Notes under the pieces: generated by a model
What the model was told of the DNA's origin: nothing
Database searches by the model: none
The model's input: the letters and a program-made list of their open reading frames with translations, nothing else
Program-made: the position numbers and the translations under genes
Shown: positions 4,751-6,226 of the stretch, in pieces
How positions within the stretch are numbered: position 1 is the first letter of the stretch
Layout of the letters: each line of letters begins with the position of its first letter
NCBI GenBank assembly: GCA_041649615.1
Contig: JBAZMT010000043.1
Span: 1 to 6,226 of the forward strand
DNA: 6,226 nucleotides
From: JALOAR01 sp041649615
Lineage (GTDB): Bacteria > Patescibacteriota > Minisyncoccia > UBA6257 > Colwellbacteraceae
Direction: 5' to 3'

Positions 4751-4788
4751 GCCCCGGACTTGGCGAGAGCCAGCCGGGGCGCGTTTTT
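4751..4788 (+). terminator. Strong intrinsic terminator of the second operon
   Basis: GCCCCGG (4751-4757) pairs with CCGGGGC (4774-4780). An inner stem, TGGC (4761-4764) with GCCA (4769-4772), closes on the tetraloop GAGA, a GNRA-type loop. The stem is followed by GCG and five T residues (4784-4788). AACGC (4743-4747) could also pair with GCGTT (4781-4785), extending the base. It begins six bases after the last + strand stop. On the opposite strand the downstream T tract is poor, so it mainly serves the + strand. Confidence 0.85.
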
Positions 4789-4856
4789 GTGTTGCGTATT
4801 CGGCAGAGCGGAGCAGCCGGCCCAGTGGCCGCCCCGCCCTGCCAAGGAGGAAGGAG

Positions 4857-4877
4857 GCCGTTCATCGTCCGAACGGC
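4857..4877 (-). terminator. Hairpin downstream of the - strand operon, possible weak terminator
   Basis: GCCGTTC (4857-4863) and GAACGGC (4871-4877) form a perfect 7-bp stem with a seven-base loop. It lies ten bases beyond the stop of the - strand membrane/coiled-coil gene. On that strand it is followed by a pyrimidine-rich stretch (CCTCCTTCCTCCTTGG) but not a true T run, so termination may be weak or factor-dependent. The rest of the 143-bp convergent gap (4745-4887) shows no gene. Confidence 0.4.
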
Positions 4878-4887
4878 TAGCCCGGCC

Positions 4888-5220
4888 TCAGAACCGGCGA
4901 TCTCGATACAACGCCAACTGTACTCTCAACACCGCGCGCTCCGTCGCTTCGTATTCCGCCCGTTGTCGCGCCGCGCGAAGCTCTTGCCCCAGCCACTCGC
5001 ATTCCCGCCTGTACCCATCCCGCTGCTGTACCAACGTCTGCAAATCCCGCGCCAGCCGCCGCGTGCGATTCCCCGGCGCATCCAGGTCCCTGTTGGCCCG
5101 TGGCAATAGCAGCCCCATCAGCAGCACGCCCCCCACCACGAACCCCCAACCCAGCGCCAGCCAGAACAGGCGCTCCATCGTGGCTACGGTAGGCATGGCG
5201 GCTAGCAAGCGGTCGATCAT
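4888..5220 (-). CDS. Membrane-anchored coiled-coil protein (110 aa)
   Basis: Residues 17-39 are a strong hydrophobic helix (WLALGWGFVVGGVLLMGLLL), preceded by a short N-terminal segment. Residues about 50-106 are a charged, Arg/Gln/Glu-rich helix with heptad-like Leu spacing, probably a coiled coil. The start codon shares an ATGA overlap with the methyltransferase stop, and GGAGG (5228-5232 on the complement) lies seven bases upstream. The shape (one N-terminal membrane helix plus coiled coil) is shared by phage Rz-type inner-membrane spanins and by many small scaffold proteins. With no lysis gene visible next to it, a spanin is only one option. Another long open frame exists on the + strand here, but it lacks a start context. 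Function unknown. Confidence 0.65.
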   Translation of the reverse strand: MIDRLLAAMPTVATMERLFWLALGWGFVVGGVLLMGLLLPRANRDLDAPGNRTRRLARDLQTLVQQRDGYRRECEWLGQELRAARQRAEYEATERAVLRVQLALYRDRRF

Positions 5221-6065
5221 GAGGCGGCCTCCGCAAAGCTCATAGCTGGTTGCTTTTCATCTACCCGCCGCTGTGCTATGTCGATGTACTTGCTCATCTT
5301 GTCTATGCCAATCCCGTTACAGCCGTACTCCATCGCGGCCAGCATCATCGTTCCAGAGCCGACGAACGGGTCTAACACCGTGCCCCCAGGCGGGCAGATA
5401 TAGCGCGTCCACCACTTGGCAAGCTCTAGCGGCGTGCCCGCGCCGTGACCAGTGTTGCCTACACAGAGTGCCCCGCCGTTTTTTATAGGCAAGAGGTTGT
5501 AAGGCGTAACCCCGCCTCGACCTAAACACGCGCTCGACATTGCCAACTCATTCATGCTGTGCCCAGATGGCTTATACTTGCGTTCTGCTCTAGCGGTAGC
5601 GCGTTTGGCTATGTTACCTTCGCTCTCTGACCACAAAACGCCTGATTGATCTCGATAACATTGTGCAGGACCAGCCCAGATGCACGCCTTGACTGATGGC
5701 CGCATAAGCCTACCCTGTATTGCGTGTGCCTCTGGGATAGCGCTCGTATTCCACCACCACGCATCCTGCACCATGTTCCACTCACGGCACACCCAGGCCA
5801 TGAACTCCCACAGCCAGCCGCGCATAGAGCCAACCTTGCGGCTGTTCGGCTGAAGGATGAACACCGCGCTACCAGTCGGCTTGAGCACACGCCGCGCCTC
5901 AGCACAGACGCCCATCATCATGGCCCACCAGTCGGCCTCAGTCATGCGCCCATACTCACGGTCGATCTCGGGATACGGCGGGTCCGTGATAATGGCGTCG
6001 ATGGATTGCGCCGGGATAGTCGGTAATACCTCCAGAACGTCCCCGCATATCAGCCGAACCGTCAT
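5217..6065 (-). CDS. Beta-class DNA methyltransferase, N6-adenine or N4-cytosine (282 aa)
   Basis: S-adenosylmethionine-dependent DNA methyltransferase of the N6/N4 amino-methylase family (PF01555 type by motif). Catalytic motif IV is DPPY at residues 28-31. The AdoMet-binding motif I, DPFVGSGT, is at 232-239, followed by an acidic residue (D255 in GIGID) that would bind the ribose. Motif IV before motif I is the beta-class order. The middle (about 60-200) should hold the target recognition region. The segment before motif I (HGAGTPLELAKWW) corresponds to motif X, usually HPTQKP, and is divergent here. DPPY does not separate adenine from cytosine specificity. ATG at 6065 overlaps the upstream stop as ATGA, and the stop overlaps the next start. 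No restriction endonuclease is visible, so it looks like an orphan, possibly protecting the element or tagging its DNA. Confidence 0.9.
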   Translation of the reverse strand: MTVRLICGDVLEVLPTIPAQSIDAIITDPPYPEIDREYGRMTEADWWAMMMGVCAEARRVLKPTGSAVFILQPNSRKVGSMRGWLWEFMAWVCREWNMVQDAWWWNTSAIPEAHAIQGRLMRPSVKACIWAGPAQCYRDQSGVLWSESEGNIAKRATARAERKYKPSGHSMNELAMSSACLGRGGVTPYNLLPIKNGGALCVGNTGHGAGTPLELAKWWTRYICPPGGTVLDPFVGSGTMMLAAMEYGCNGIGIDKMSKYIDIAQRRVDEKQPAMSFAEAAS

Positions 6066-6226
6066 CCCCTCGGCTCCAGCCTAATTACCCTCACCGACTT
6101 AGCCCGCGCGTGCGCAATCTGTGACGCGGTGAACGCCAGTGGCAAGCTAACCAGCAACTGTCGCACCACCTCTTCCACGCCCGCGCGCCAGCTCTGCGGC
6201 GGCGCCACGTAGAAGAACAACATCGA
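6062..6226 (-). CDS. Partial CDS at right edge, unknown small protein
   Basis: An open frame enters from the right edge on the - strand and ends with TGA at 6062-6064, which overlaps the methyltransferase ATG (ATGA). The visible 54 residues include an early Met (encoded at 6221-6223) followed by LFFYVAPPQSWRAGVEEVV and, near the end, SQIAHARAKSVRVIRLEP. There are no Cys residues and no obvious motif. A helix from about residue 16 to 43 of the visible part is plausible. Either the gene starts at 6223 (53 aa) or it continues outside the window; no ribosome site can be seen. I do not recognise it, but the coupling to the methyltransferase and the clean codon pattern support it as real. Confidence 0.55.
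   Translation of the reverse strand, partial: SMLFFYVAPPQSWRAGVEEVVRQLLVSLPLAFTASQIAHARAKSVRVIRLEPRG

Noticed and set aside
4845..4857. Doubled Shine-Dalgarno-like AAGGAGGAAGGAGG on the + strand.
   Set aside because: No ATG, GTG or TTG with an open frame follows at a useful distance, and it lies in the convergent intergenic gap.
4760..5245. Long open frame on the + strand opposite the membrane/coiled-coil gene.
   Set aside because: It begins inside the terminator stem, has no ribosome site, and its Arg/Ser-rich product looks like an antisense shadow of the - strand gene, which has a membrane helix and coupled start.
1..6226. CTAG tetranucleotide appeared frequent.
   Set aside because: A rough count is near what base composition alone predicts, so it is not enriched and only shows lack of the usual depletion.
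1..6226. CRISPR array, tRNA, rRNA, transposase or integrase.
   Set aside because: No regularly spaced repeats, cloverleaf, rRNA-like or recombinase sequence could be seen on either strand.

Overview
This is a compact, GC-rich bacterial window that looks like part of a mobile element (a conjugative or integrative element, or a plasmid-like phage) rather than a core chromosomal region. The evidence is the dense packing of very small genes, translational overlaps (ATGA or GTGA) at most joints, strong Shine-Dalgarno sites, an FtsK/SpoIIIE-type DNA pump next to several small membrane proteins, ribbon-helix-helix (RHH)-like small proteins, zinc-finger-like small proteins, and a solitary DNA methyltransferase. 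I cannot name the host. High GC, near-consensus AT-rich promoters and GGAGG ribosome binding sites fit an actinobacterial, Chloroflexota-like or similar GC-rich bacterium, but nothing here decides it.

Layout. (1) 1-130: AT-rich control region with a near-consensus promoter at 86-114. (2) 131-3392, + strand: a seven-gene operon encoding an RHH-like regulator, a polytopic membrane protein with a C-terminal helix-turn-helix (HTH), a two-helix membrane peptide, an FtsK-like motor, a Cys-rich 65-aa protein, a second two-helix membrane protein and a 71-aa protein with a C-terminal membrane helix. (3) 3393-3543: AT-rich control region with a second promoter that has the same -35 and extended -10 as the first. 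(4) 3544-4744, + strand: a five-gene operon of small proteins (81-aa orphan, 46-aa orphan, zinc ribbon, RHH-like plus coiled coil, acidic 80-aa orphan), closed by a strong terminator at 4751-4788. (5) 4888-6226, - strand, convergent: a partial gene entering from the right edge, then a beta-class DNA methyltransferase, then a membrane-anchored coiled-coil protein, all coupled by ATGA overlaps.

How it may work together. The FtsK-like protein keeps the alpha/beta motor fold but has no membrane segments of its own. Four of the six other products of its operon are predicted membrane proteins, and one of them carries a cytoplasmic HTH. The simplest reading (inference) is a split membrane DNA-translocation machine, with anchor and DNA-recognition functions supplied in trans. 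It recalls the Spd/TraB type of double-stranded DNA transfer in actinobacterial plasmids. The RHH-like first gene probably autoregulates the operon, and the methyltransferase may mark or protect the element's DNA. No relaxase, integrase, replication protein, capsid gene, tRNA, rRNA or CRISPR array is visible.
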